A stretch of 27,990 nucleotides of DNA from Spirochaetaceae bacterium (GCA_028818385.1 JAPPNY010000241.1:1-27990), one strand, 5' to 3'; shown: positions 15,701-23,761, numbered from the stretch's first letter. The notes: generated from the letters alone by a model not told the origin. A program made the numbers and translations.

Positions 15701-16824
15701 GATACAGGCTCCAAACGGTAGATCGATCCGTTACGCGCGTCCTCCAACAGCCACAGCATCCCGTCGGGACCCTGCTTGACGTCGCGGACGCGCCCTACGC
15801 GGCGGTTCAGGAGCACCTCCTCGGCCACGGTCCGCTCTCCGTCGAGCTGCACGCGGCGCAGGTGCCGGCCGGCCAGGGCGCCGGCGAACAGGTCGCCGCG
15901 CCAGCCGGGGAAACGGTCGCCGTCGTAGAAGGTCATGCCCGAAGGGGCTATCGACGGCGTCCAGTGCAGCACCGGCTGCGCCATGCCCGGCGCGGCGGTG
16001 CCGACCCCGATCCGCGCGCCGCTGCGATACTCGGCTCCGTAGGTGATCACCGGCCAGCCGTAGTTGACGCCGGCCTCGATCACATTGATCTCGTCGCCGC
16101 CCTGCGGCCCGTGCTCGTGCGACCAGACGCGGCCGGTCGCCGGGTGGACGGCCAGCCCCTGCGGGTTGCGGTGGCCGAAGGAGTACACCTCCGGGGCGCC
16201 TCCGCCGGCGGAGAACGGGTTGTCGGCCGGCACCGAGCCGTCGTCCCGCAGGCGAATGATGGTGCCGGCGTGGTCGGAAGGATCCTGGGCGCGATGCCGC
16301 TCGCCCCGTTCGCCGAAGGTGGCGTACAGCATGCCGTCGGCGCCGAACGACAGGCGGGAGCCGAAGTGCAGGCGGGAGCCTGACGGCCGGTTCATCGTGA
16401 ACAGCACCTCCACGTCCTCCAGCCCGGCGTCGGTGAGCCGCCCGCGGGCGATGCTGGTCGCGTAGCGCCCGCTGCGGCCGGCGGCGTAGGAGAGGTAGAT
16501 CAGCCGGTTCTCCGTGAACCGGGGATGCGGCTCCACGTCCAGCAGGCCGCCCTGACCGACCGCGGCGACCGCGGGTGCGCCGCTCAGCGTCCGCAGCGCG
16601 CCGGTCTCCGGGTCCAGGCTCAGCAGGCCGCCGGGCCGCTCGCTGACCAGCGCGCCGCCGTCCGGCAGGAAGGCGATCGACCAGGGGTGGTTCAGGCCTC
16701 CGGCAACGCGCACGACCCGGAACGTCTCCCGCTCCGATTCGACCCGCTCGGCCACCACGGTCGGCTCGGCGCCGGCCGCGAGCGTGACCAGGAGCGCCAG
16801 CAGGGAGGGGGCGCCGGCGCGCAT
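15697..16824 (-). CDS. PQQ-dependent aldose sugar dehydrogenase family (GSDH) protein
   Basis: This 375-residue secreted protein starts with a signal peptide, roughly residues 1-19 (LLALLVTLAAGAE). The six-bladed propeller carries the motifs of soluble aldose sugar dehydrogenases: HFGSRL with the likely catalytic base His153, GHRNPQG (217-223) and HEHGPQGGDEIN (236-247). It should oxidise free aldoses outside the inner membrane using PQQ and pass electrons to an acceptor. No PQQ synthesis gene is in the window, so cofactor supply must come from elsewhere. It lies between the YbaK-like gene (one-base TGATG overlap) and the Gfo/Idh/MocA gene (four-base overlap), which fits a sugar oxidation unit. 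Confidence 0.92.
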   Translation of the reverse strand: MRAGAPSLLALLVTLAAGAEPTVVAERVESERETFRVVRVAGGLNHPWSIAFLPDGGALVSERPGGLLSLDPETGALRTLSGAPAVAAVGQGGLLDVEPHPRFTENRLIYLSYAAGRSGRYATSIARGRLTDAGLEDVEVLFTMNRPSGSRLHFGSRLSFGADGMLYATFGERGERHRAQDPSDHAGTIIRLRDDGSVPADNPFSAGGGAPEVYSFGHRNPQGLAVHPATGRVWSHEHGPQGGDEINVIEAGVNYGWPVITYGAEYRSGARIGVGTAAPGMAQPVLHWTPSIAPSGMTFYDGDRFPGWRGDLFAGALAGRHLRRVQLDGERTVAEEVLLNRRVGRVRDVKQGPDGMLWLLEDARNGSIYRLEPVS

Positions 16825-17297
16825 CAGGCGTCCTCCGCGAACACGAAGACCTCGCCGCCGGCCAGGGTGCGGTAGTCGGCGGTCTGCATGATGATCGAGT
16901 CCGTCAGCGCTCCCGCGTTGAAGGCGATGCGGTCGTTGGCCAGCACCGACGGGTCCACGTTCAGCGGCAGCGGCAGTATCGGCTCCCCGAAGGGCGGCAC
17001 GCTGCCCGGCACCAGCCCGGTGAGCTCCAGCAGCTCCGGCGCGCTCGCGAAGCGGATGCGGCGCGTGCCGAACCGGGCGCGCACGGCGGTGGAGTCCAGC
17101 CGGAGCGACGCGCTCAGCACGAACAGCCGGAACCCGTCGCCGATCTTGACGACCAGCGCCTTGCCGCCGATGGACAGCGGCTCGCCGCGCACGCGCGCCG
17201 CTTGCTCGGAGGTACGCACCGGCTCGTGGTGGACGTGCCGGTACTCGACCCCGGCCTGGTCCAGCATCGCCCGTATCCGTTCCAGGACGTTCGTCAC
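16824..17297 (-). CDS. YbaK/EbsC/ProX-type aminoacyl-tRNA deacylase-like protein
   Basis: This 157-residue protein of the YbaK fold has HHEPVRTSEQAARVRG, the invariant-type lysine in SIGGKALVVK (Lys46), ELTGLVPGSVPPFG (91-104) and FNAGALTDSIIM. Known members remove wrongly attached amino acids such as Cys or Ala from tRNA. Lys46 and the GxxPGxxPPFG loop suggest an active deacylase; which mischarged tRNA it edits is unknown. No proline-tRNA synthetase gene is nearby, so it is a free-standing editor. It overlaps the sugar dehydrogenase start by one base and follows the Spondin_N gene by ten bases, an unusual functional mixture. Confidence 0.9.
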   Translation of the reverse strand: MTNVLERIRAMLDQAGVEYRHVHHEPVRTSEQAARVRGEPLSIGGKALVVKIGDGFRLFVLSASLRLDSTAVRARFGTRRIRFASAPELLELTGLVPGSVPPFGEPILPLPLNVDPSVLANDRIAFNAGALTDSIIMQTADYRTLAGGEVFVFAEDA

Positions 17298-17307
17298 AGG
17301 TTCACGC

Positions 17308-17973
17308 TCAGAGCAGCTCGAAGACGAAGGTTCCCGCGAACGGCTCGCCGTCGGTAAAGCCGGCCTCGCTCTCGGTCAGCGCGGTAATGGGCGCGGCCGG
17401 GTCGGTGTCGGCGTTGGCGGCGTTGTAGACGCTGCCGTCGTCGGTGCCGGCGTCGTAGACGCGGAGGTCCACTTCGATCCGCTCTCGCCAGGCTCCGTCC
17501 TCCTCCATCAGCGACAGCGCCGACACGCCGACGAACCAGTCGGGGCTCGGCGCCACCATGCTGACCAGCGTCACGTACGGGTGCGTGGAGACGGCGTCGA
17601 ACTCCAGGCTGACCATCGACGGTGAAGTCGACAGCCCGCGGCCGGAGAGCTCGCCGTACGCGTCTCCGTCCTCGACGAGATGCTCGATCTCATGCAGCAG
17701 CTCCCTCTTTCCGCCGGTCTCCGCCATCAACTCGATGCCGTCGGAGGCGATTTCGCCCCTCTCCCAGATGCGGACGTCGCCGTGATGCGTCGCTCCCACC
17801 AGGCCGGAGAAGTGGGGGTTGCCCGGGAATTTGGTCGGATGGGTCTCCGCGCTCCACGTGGCGTTGAATGTCACCCGGTAGCGGGCCTCGGCCGGCTCCG
17901 TGTCCGCCATGGCGCACGCCGCACAGAGCAACAGGCCGGCAAAGGAGACGAACGCGAGGTGCAGTCTGATCAT
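17308..17973 (-). CDS. Secreted Spondin_N-domain protein
   Basis: This 221-residue protein has a signal peptide (LHLAFVSFAGLLLCAACAMA) with probable cleavage after AMA. A Spondin_N-like domain follows: RYRVTFNATWSAETHP, GNPHFSGLVGATH, WERGEIASDGIELMAE, and APSPDWFVGVSALSL, then ERIEVDLRVYDAGTDDGS. The FxxTWS, HFS and SPDWFVG motifs are the family signature. In animal F-spondin the domain binds membranes or matrix partners, and bacterial copies are secreted proteins of uncertain function. The start is the ATG at 17971-17973; another in-frame ATG lies four codons earlier at 17985. A calcium-type site from the acidic DAGTDDG loop is possible. It heads the minus-strand run through the antiporter. 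Confidence 0.85.
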   Translation of the reverse strand: MIRLHLAFVSFAGLLLCAACAMADTEPAEARYRVTFNATWSAETHPTKFPGNPHFSGLVGATHHGDVRIWERGEIASDGIELMAETGGKRELLHEIEHLVEDGDAYGELSGRGLSTSPSMVSLEFDAVSTHPYVTLVSMVAPSPDWFVGVSALSLMEEDGAWRERIEVDLRVYDAGTDDGSVYNAANADTDPAAPITALTESEAGFTDGEPFAGTFVFELL

Positions 17974-18053
17974 GGCGGCCAGCATAGCGGAACGCCGGGT
18001 CGTTGTGGACGCCGTGCGGCCGGTCGCAGCAGAATCCGGGGCGGCAGGATCAC

Positions 18054-19292
18054 ATGGCGTCCGATCTTCAGCGCGTTCCCGACGGCTACCGGCGCGAGCT
18101 GGACCGGCTGTCCGAGATCGAGGAGCGTCTCGATGCCGAGGTGCGCATCGACGACCAGCGGTTCGCCGGCCTGCGCGACTACCGGACCGTTCTCGAGCTC
18201 GCCACCGTGCGCCTGAGCCTGGCCACCCTCGCGGTCGAGGACGGCGGCGACGCGGAGCTGGCCCGCGTCAAGGCACTCGCGGCGCTGCAGGCGCTGGACG
18301 ACCTGCGCGGGCTGTCGCTGTCCGACGACCAGTCCGAGCTGATCCGCGGCTCGGACGCGTACGCCGCGGCGCAGGAGCAGCTCGAGCGCTTCCTGATGGC
18401 CGGCGGCGGAGCGCTCCTGGAGGACCGGGTCGCGGATGCCGAGCGCTGCCGCAAGCTGGCGCGCATCGTGGCCTCGGCGGTGAGCAAGCACGCGCACCGC
18501 GACGACACCTATCGTCCCCTGTTCCGGACCGAGAGGCTGCCGGAGCCGCTCCGCGCGCTGGTCAACATGCTGCTGCCCATGCTGGCGTGGGAGAACCAGG
18601 CGGAGCCGCCCTACGGCCTGGAGGAAGGCGAGGAGGAGGTCCGGCGCGCGCCGCGCATGACCGTGCCGCTGCCGCAGGCCATCCACTACCTTGCGGAGGA
18701 AGTGCTGCCGGCGTACCAGGAGGCGCTCGACTCAAGCCCGGGAGATGCCGGCCTGCAGGCTTCGATCGCCACCCTGGAGCAGCGCATCGAGCGCCTGCAG
18801 GCGCTGCGCGTGTACCCGCGCTCCACGCCGCTGCCGATCGAGCCGGGTATCCAGACCGACACGCTGGTCGGCTTCACCGCCGACGGCGTCCCGCTGGTGA
18901 CGCTGGGCATCGGTGTGGACGTGCGCTCCGGCACCAACCTGGACCGCATGCGAGATCTGATCCAGTCGGAGGTGGTGCGGCGCTGCGCCGGCGGCGGCTT
19001 CGCTGTCGAGCTCGACCGGGAGTACCGGCGCCTGGCGCCCGCCGGCGGCGACCACCGCACCGGCACCCGCGCGCCCAGCCTGCGGCTGAATGCCAGCCGG
19101 TTGTTCCCGGCGTTGCGCCGCTCGTATCCGGTGCTGCGCCACCTGGAGGACCGCGTGCAGCTCGCCCGGCTGCTGGAGCATTGCCGCCTCTATGGCGAGG
19201 CGGCGACGCGGCGGCTGATCGAGCTGGAGCTCGCGGCACTGCCGGGCGGGGGATCGGGCATCGCGGATACCGCGGTCCGCGACCAGCCGTGA
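18054..19292 (+). CDS. Hypothetical protein, predominantly helical, family not recognised
   Basis: This 412-residue protein has no signal peptide or membrane segment. The N-terminal half is helical and rich in Leu, Arg and Glu (YRRELDRLSEIEERLDAEVR; AAAQEQLERFLM), with coiled-coil character. The second half is beta/alpha (VYPRSTPLPIEPGIQTDTLV; FTADGVPLVTLGIGVDVRSG). I do not recognise the family. The ATG follows AGGA by five bases; a TTG 17 codons upstream would add a non-conserved-looking extension. The stop overlaps the next gene in a GTGA, so it is coupled to the two Gfo/Idh/MocA homologues. Its role could be linked to sugar oxidation, but nothing in the sequence proves that. Confidence 0.72.
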   Translation: MASDLQRVPDGYRRELDRLSEIEERLDAEVRIDDQRFAGLRDYRTVLELATVRLSLATLAVEDGGDAELARVKALAALQALDDLRGLSLSDDQSELIRGSDAYAAAQEQLERFLMAGGGALLEDRVADAERCRKLARIVASAVSKHAHRDDTYRPLFRTERLPEPLRALVNMLLPMLAWENQAEPPYGLEEGEEEVRRAPRMTVPLPQAIHYLAEEVLPAYQEALDSSPGDAGLQASIATLEQRIERLQALRVYPRSTPLPIEPGIQTDTLVGFTADGVPLVTLGIGVDVRSGTNLDRMRDLIQSEVVRRCAGGGFAVELDREYRRLAPAGGDHRTGTRAPSLRLNASRLFPALRRSYPVLRHLEDRVQLARLLEHCRLYGEAATRRLIELELAALPGGGSGIADTAVRDQP

Positions 19293-20125
19293 GCGCGGGC
19301 GGCCCGTTCCGCATCGCCTTCCTCGACGGCGAGCCGCCGGAGGCGGCCCGCCGGGCCGCGGCGCGGGGGACGGTGGAACTGGTCGATCGGCGACATGAGA
19401 GCGATCCGGCACGGGTCGACGGCGTCGTGATCGACGGTCCGCTCGATCGCCGCGCGGAGCGGGTGAGCGGCTGTCTGCGCGATGGGGCAGCCGTGCTTGC
19501 CGCCGCACCGCTGGCAGACGAAGCCGCCGTGCATGATGCGCTGGTGCGCGACGCTGAGGCGGGGGCAGGCCGGCTGCTGCTGGCCTACCGGCAGCGGTGG
19601 CGTCCGGAGGTGGCCGCGGTCTGCGCCGCGGTGGAGGCAGGAGAGCTGGGCCGAACCGGGCTGATCCGGCTGCACGCCTGGCGCGCGAGCGGCCCGGAAG
19701 GCGATGCCGCCACGGCCGCGCTGCGCGACGCCGTCGACACGGTGCTGCGGATCGCCGGGACGGAACCGGACGTGGTCCACGCCTCCGGCGACGGCGCGTG
19801 CCTGCTGGCGCACCTGGGCTTCGCCGGCGGGGGCATGGCGCTGCTCGACCTGGCGACCTCGCACGGCGGGCCGTACGACTCGCTGACCGTGATCGGAGCC
19901 GACGGCGCCGCGCACGCCGAGGACCATCGCAACGTCCAGCTCCTCTACGACCGGCGCGGGCTGCAGGGCGTGCCGCTGCGCGGCGACGGGGAGCTGGGTT
20001 TGCTGCGCGCCTTCGCCGCCGGGGAACGCAGCGGCGCCGGCCACGAGCGTGCGGTAAGCGCGGTGGCCGAGGCGATCACCGTATCGCGCCGCAACGGTGA
20101 AGCGATCGCGGTGACAGCGCCGTGA
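19289..20125 (+). CDS. Gfo/Idh/MocA-like protein without cofactor motifs
   Basis: This 278-residue homologue keeps the C-terminal domain pattern of the family (AYRQRWRPEVAAVCAAVE, GELGRTGLIRLH, and a C-terminal AVSAVAEAITVSRRNGEAI). It lacks the Rossmann glycine motif: the N terminus reads IAFLDGEPPEAARR. Where EKPLA is expected it has AAPLA (72-76), so the cofactor-site lysine is missing. It is also about 70 residues shorter than its neighbours. It may be a regulatory or structural partner of the oxidoreductase encoded next, or a decayed enzyme; the intact frame and coupling favour a functional protein. Start GTG at 19289-19291 overlaps the preceding stop, and its own stop overlaps the next start (both GTGA). 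Confidence 0.78.
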   Translation: MSAGGPFRIAFLDGEPPEAARRAAARGTVELVDRRHESDPARVDGVVIDGPLDRRAERVSGCLRDGAAVLAAAPLADEAAVHDALVRDAEAGAGRLLLAYRQRWRPEVAAVCAAVEAGELGRTGLIRLHAWRASGPEGDAATAALRDAVDTVLRIAGTEPDVVHASGDGACLLAHLGFAGGGMALLDLATSHGGPYDSLTVIGADGAAHAEDHRNVQLLYDRRGLQGVPLRGDGELGLLRAFAAGERSGAGHERAVSAVAEAITVSRRNGEAIAVTAP

Positions 20126-21180
20126 TCCCGGTCATCGCCCTGGGGGGCGCCAGGCACTGCTACTTCGCGCACGCCGCGGCCGGCGGCCATGCCCGCTTCC
20201 GACTGGTGGCGGTGGCCGACGCGGCGAGCGCGCCCGACTGGTCGCTGGCGCGGGCACGCCGGCTGGCAGCGGAACTGAAGGTCCCGTTCGAGGACGACAT
20301 CGATGCGGCGATCTCCCGATACCGCCCGCAGGCGGCATGCGTGAGTCCCGCCACGTCCCGTTACGCGGAGCTGACGGAGATCGCCTGCGCCGCCGGACTG
20401 CACGTCATCCAGGACAAGCCGATGGCCCACACCCTGGAGGACTGCACCCGCATCGTGCGTGCGGTGCGGCGCGCCGGCACGCGCTTCCTGCTGTGGAACC
20501 GCAACGGCGCCCCGGCGATCCGGCAGGCGGGCGAGCTGCTGGAGCGGGGCGCGCTCGGCACGCTGCGGGCGGTCCACGTCGACTTCTACTTCGCCAAGGA
20601 TGCCGGGCCGCGCATCGGCGCCGGGCGGCCTGCGCCGCCGGATCCCGGCTGGGAGGCGCTCGGCGAGCTTTCGGTCGAAGGGATCTATCCGCTTGCCTAC
20701 GTCGCCCACTTGGCGCGGTCGCCGGTGGCCACGGTGTTCGCGCGCGCCACCAGCCACTTCCACCAGCGCCACCGCGACCACGGCATCGAGGACCTGGCGT
20801 CGCTGAGCCTGCGCCTGCAGGGCGGCGTCCTCGCCTCGGTCAGCCTGGGCAGAATCGGCCGGGCCAGCCACCCGGACCTGGGAGAGATCGCGCTGCGCCT
20901 GGTCGGCAGCGACGGCAGCGCCGTGATCGCCGAACCGCGACCGGAGGTGGCGGTCTACAGCCGTGGCGCGGCGCCGGCCGCGTTCCCGCACCGGCGGGTC
21001 GCCGCGGAGGACGCACGCTTTCTGCTGGACGACCTGGCGCGCGCCATCGACACCGGCGGGCGCACGGTCTGCGACGAGGTGGACGGGTGGCGGATCGCCG
21101 CCACCGTGCACGCCGCGCTCGCCTCCGCGCGCAGCGGCCGCGTGGAGCGGGTGCCGGATCTCAATGTTACGAAGCCTTAA
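20122..21180 (+). CDS. Gfo/Idh/MocA family oxidoreductase
   Basis: This 352-residue oxidoreductase-like protein has a Rossmann start (IALGGARHC, a loosened glycine motif), the EKP-type motif as DKPM (98-101) with Lys99, and the substrate-domain stretch LSVEGIYPLAYVAHLA with acidic and histidine residues where the family places its active site. It probably acts on a sugar or sugar acid with NAD(P). It is the third gene of the coupled unit at 18054-21180 and starts with GTG at 20122-20124. A small hairpin follows the stop. Its partner at 19289 lacks the cofactor motifs, so this is the likely catalytic member. Confidence 0.9.
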   Translation: MIPVIALGGARHCYFAHAAAGGHARFRLVAVADAASAPDWSLARARRLAAELKVPFEDDIDAAISRYRPQAACVSPATSRYAELTEIACAAGLHVIQDKPMAHTLEDCTRIVRAVRRAGTRFLLWNRNGAPAIRQAGELLERGALGTLRAVHVDFYFAKDAGPRIGAGRPAPPDPGWEALGELSVEGIYPLAYVAHLARSPVATVFARATSHFHQRHRDHGIEDLASLSLRLQGGVLASVSLGRIGRASHPDLGEIALRLVGSDGSAVIAEPRPEVAVYSRGAAPAAFPHRRVAAEDARFLLDDLARAIDTGGRTVCDEVDGWRIAATVHAALASARSGRVERVPDLNVTKP

Positions 21181-21190
21181 CGTTCCGTTA
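21178..21190 (+). repeat. Perfect 5-base inverted repeat with 3-base loop
   Basis: TAACG and CGTTA are separated by TTC, beginning at the stop codon of the oxidoreductase gene and followed by a short T run. It could be a weak terminator or a binding site; the stem is too short for a confident call. A wider pair, GTTACG (21166-21171) and CGTAAC (21198-21203), brackets it. Confidence 0.25.
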
Positions 21191-21191
21191 T

Positions 21192-21220
21192 TTCCCACGT
21201 AACCACAGTCTGGCGATTAT
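21192..21220 (+). promoter_or_regulatory. Weak candidate promoter of the HtrA gene
   Basis: TTCCCA (21192-21197) and GATTAT (21215-21220) are 17 bases apart in a stretch that is clearly more AT-rich than the surrounding genes. Transcription would begin near 21227. The match to consensus is partial. Confidence 0.3.
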
Positions 21221-21240
21221 CTAGTCACCCAAACGCCAGA
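21209..21240 (+). repeat. Inverted repeat overlapping the HtrA ribosome site
   Basis: TCTGGCG (21209-21215) pairs perfectly with CGCCAGA (21234-21240) across an 18-base loop. The right arm ends inside AGAAGGT (21238-21244), the ribosome site of the protease. If transcribed whole, the hairpin could limit translation. Confidence 0.35.
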
Positions 21241-21252
21241 AGGTCGCATGAA

Positions 21253-22659
21253 ATGACGATGAACATTCACGGAAACCGGGCCCGCATGCTGCGTCAGGCC
21301 GCGCTGCTCGCGGCTCTGAGCGGGCTCATCGCCGCCTGCGCGGTCGGGGACGGAGGGGAGGCCGCCGGGAACGCGGCACCGACGCCGCTGGCACACGGTT
21401 CGGGAGACGCGTCGTTCAGGCTGGTCGCCGACCAGCCGTTCGACACCATGGCTGCCGCGCTGGCCCTGCAGCAGGTGTTCCGCGACGTGGCCGGCACGTC
21501 GGTTCCCACCGTGGTGCAGATCGACACCACGCAGACCAGGCAACGGTTCGGTTCCGCGTTCGAGCAGCCGAGCGGCACCGGCTCCGGGGTGATCTACGAC
21601 CGCACCGGCAACACCTACTTCGTGCTCACCAACGCCCACGTGATCCAGAACACGGACGGCATCAGGCTCACCTTGCACGACGGGACCGAGATCTCGCAGG
21701 GCGTGCGCCTGGTCGGAGCCGACCGCAACCGCGATGTCGCGGTGCTGCGGTTCGCCTCGCGGGAACCGCTGGCCGTGGCGATCATGGGAGACTCGGACGC
21801 CCTGCAGGTCGGCGACCAGGTGCTGGCGGTGGGCAGCCCCTTCGGCTTCCAGTCCACGGTGACCTCCGGGATCGTCAGCGGTCTCGGCCGCGAGCAGCGC
21901 CTGACCCCGTGGGCGGAGTACATCCAGACCGACGCATCCATCAACCCGGGAAACTCCGGCGGCGCGCTGGTGGCCCTGGACGGATCGGTCGTCGCCATCA
22001 ACACCTGGATCGCCTCCAACAGGTGGGGCACCAGCGTGGGCGTCGGATTCGCGTTGCCGATCAATACCGCGTTGCTCGTCGCCGACCAACTGCGCGAAGG
22101 CGGCGTGCGCTACGGGTATCTCGGCGTCCAACTGCAACCCGCCGGCGACGTGGGACAGTGGGGCGACGGCGCGCTGGTCACCAGCGTGTACTCGCGGTCT
22201 CCCGCCGAGCGCGCAGGGTTTCTGGCCGGCGACGTGATCATCGCCGTGGATGGTCAGGCGGTCACCGGCACCGGCGAGGTCATGCGCAACATCGGCGGCG
22301 CCGGACCCGGCACCCGGTTGGCGCTTACCGTGCTGCGCGACGGCGTGGAGCAGGAGATCACGGTACGGCTGGGCGAGCGTCCGGAGTCCGGGGATGACAC
22401 GGGAACCGACTGGCCCGGGATCTTCGTGGTCGACGATCCGCCGGGTCAGGGCGTGGGCGTGGAGGGCGTGTCGAGGACGTCGGCCGCGCGGGCCGCCGGT
22501 CTTCGGCCGGGAGACGTGATCATCGAGATCGACGGCGACACGGTCGCCGATGTCGATGACTTCTACGCGGCGCTGCGCGAGGCCGATTCGGCGGAGCTCA
22601 CCGTGATGCGCCCGGGTAGATCGGGCTCGCGCACCTTTACCGTGACGATCGACCGCTGA
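21253..22659 (+). CDS. HtrA/DegP-like serine protease lipoprotein with two PDZ domains
   Basis: This 468-residue protein has a lipoprotein signal (LSGLIAAC, lipid-bearing Cys29), so it is anchored to a membrane outside the cytoplasm. The trypsin-like domain holds the catalytic triad His129 (LTNAHVI), Asp161 (DRNRDVAVLRF) and Ser235 (INPGNSGGAL). Two PDZ domains follow, roughly 288-375 and 388-466, with carboxylate-binding loops YGYLGV and WPGIFV. It should degrade or chaperone misfolded envelope proteins. The ATG follows AGAAGG by eight bases; an ATG at 21248 leads at once to a stop and is not the start. The gene is transcribed alone. A lipid-anchored form is unlike soluble E. coli DegP. Confidence 0.95.
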   Translation: MTMNIHGNRARMLRQAALLAALSGLIAACAVGDGGEAAGNAAPTPLAHGSGDASFRLVADQPFDTMAAALALQQVFRDVAGTSVPTVVQIDTTQTRQRFGSAFEQPSGTGSGVIYDRTGNTYFVLTNAHVIQNTDGIRLTLHDGTEISQGVRLVGADRNRDVAVLRFASREPLAVAIMGDSDALQVGDQVLAVGSPFGFQSTVTSGIVSGLGREQRLTPWAEYIQTDASINPGNSGGALVALDGSVVAINTWIASNRWGTSVGVGFALPINTALLVADQLREGGVRYGYLGVQLQPAGDVGQWGDGALVTSVYSRSPAERAGFLAGDVIIAVDGQAVTGTGEVMRNIGGAGPGTRLALTVLRDGVEQEITVRLGERPESGDDTGTDWPGIFVVDDPPGQGVGVEGVSRTSAARAAGLRPGDVIIEIDGDTVADVDDFYAALREADSAELTVMRPGRSGSRTFTVTIDR

Positions 22660-22671
22660 GCGGGCGCGGAG

Positions 22672-23748
22672 TCAGTAGCCGAAGTCGGCGGCGACGCTCG
22701 ACAGGCTGCGCGGCCCCGTGCCGATCAGCCGGCGCCCCTCGTCCGCGATCCATTCGAACGCGTGCCACCAGGGCCGGCTGCGCGCCGTTGCCAGCTCCCG
22801 CATCTGCCGCACGCGCGGCAGCGCGATGCGCCGGAAGGCGTCCACCAGGCCTGCCCAGCCCGTGGCCTCGGGGGCGGTGAACGCCTCCTTGAAGTAGGCG
22901 CGTCCGCACATCGGCGCTGCCACCAAGTCGGCGACCAGCGCGTACTGGGCCGCGTACTGCGAGAAGTCCACCGCCGCGCTCAGCAGGAACAGCGGCCGCG
23001 GGCAGACCTCGGCGATGCGCCGGCAGGTCCCGCGCACCACCTCCGCGCTGGAGGCGGGCTGCACGTTGCCGGACCCGTCCTCGACCCAGAGGAGCGGGAT
23101 CTGCGTCTTGTAGAACGCGCCGAACGACCCGAACTCCTCGGCGATCTGCACCAGCGCCTCGGGAAGGCGCGCGGCGAACGCGGCGCGGTCCTCACCCGGC
23201 CTCTCCAGAAGCAGCGTCTCCGAGAACAGCGGCTTGCCGAGCTTCCGGCAGCGCTCGTCCACGTCGGCCAGCCAGTCGCGGTTGCGCTTCCAGCTCTCCG
23301 GGTGGTCGGGGTCGAGGTTGACCAGCGTCTTGAAGCCGTCCAGGTGCTCGGCCGCCTCTTCCGGCGGCAGCTCCAGGACCGACAGCTTGCCGGCGCCCTC
23401 GCCCATGATCTGCCCGGCGGAGGACTCCAGGCGGCCGATCAGGTAGGTGCCGCCCAGCTTCTCTCGGAAGCCGGCCGAGGTGTAGGCCAGCCGGTTGAAC
23501 AGCGCCGCGCTGGCCGTGCCGCCGAGCGCCGCGGCGAACTCGTGCGCCGTGTGCCGCACGTCGTCGTCTTCGGCGGCACGCGGGTCCTGAGTATTGGCCA
23601 GGAAGGAGCTCAGCAGCCTCAGGTAGGAGCCGTGCTGGTCGGAGGCGAACACGTCCAGCACGCCGTTCGGCGCCGCGGCCGCCAGCCGCTCGAATGATTC
23701 CTTGGTGATCGACAGCCCGTCCGCAAAGCGGGCCCACGGTTCGTTCAT
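22672..23748 (-). CDS. LacD-like class I aldolase (tagatose-bisphosphate aldolase family)
   Basis: This 358-residue TIM-barrel protein resembles the LacD/YihT class I aldolases. FASDQHGSYLRLL (34-46) corresponds to the DQRG segment, KPLFSETLLLERPGE to the PxxxExLxY strand, and FYKTQIPLLW holds Lys214 as the probable Schiff-base lysine. Known members split tagatose-1,6-bisphosphate or sulfofructose-1-phosphate into dihydroxyacetone phosphate and an aldehyde. It is longer than LacD, so its substrate may differ. The ATG has AAAGGA five bases upstream. It is the last of three genes (NUDIX, glycerate kinase, aldolase), 13 bases after the kinase stop, which suggests that the aldolase and glycerate kinase work in one C3-forming route. 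Confidence 0.78.
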   Translation of the reverse strand: MNEPWARFADGLSITKESFERLAAAAPNGVLDVFASDQHGSYLRLLSSFLANTQDPRAAEDDDVRHTAHEFAAALGGTASAALFNRLAYTSAGFREKLGGTYLIGRLESSAGQIMGEGAGKLSVLELPPEEAAEHLDGFKTLVNLDPDHPESWKRNRDWLADVDERCRKLGKPLFSETLLLERPGEDRAAFAARLPEALVQIAEEFGSFGAFYKTQIPLLWVEDGSGNVQPASSAEVVRGTCRRIAEVCPRPLFLLSAAVDFSQYAAQYALVADLVAAPMCGRAYFKEAFTAPEATGWAGLVDAFRRIALPRVRQMRELATARSRPWWHAFEWIADEGRRLIGTGPRSLSSVAADFGY

Positions 23749-23761
23749 GCTCGTCCTTTCG

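Noticed and set aside
17900..20125. A 741-residue open frame across the unknown gene and into the oxidoreductase homologue
   Set aside because: Only its last part, from GTG 19289, is the true gene; the first part is an Arg/Ala/Pro-rich shadow of the gene at 18054-19292.
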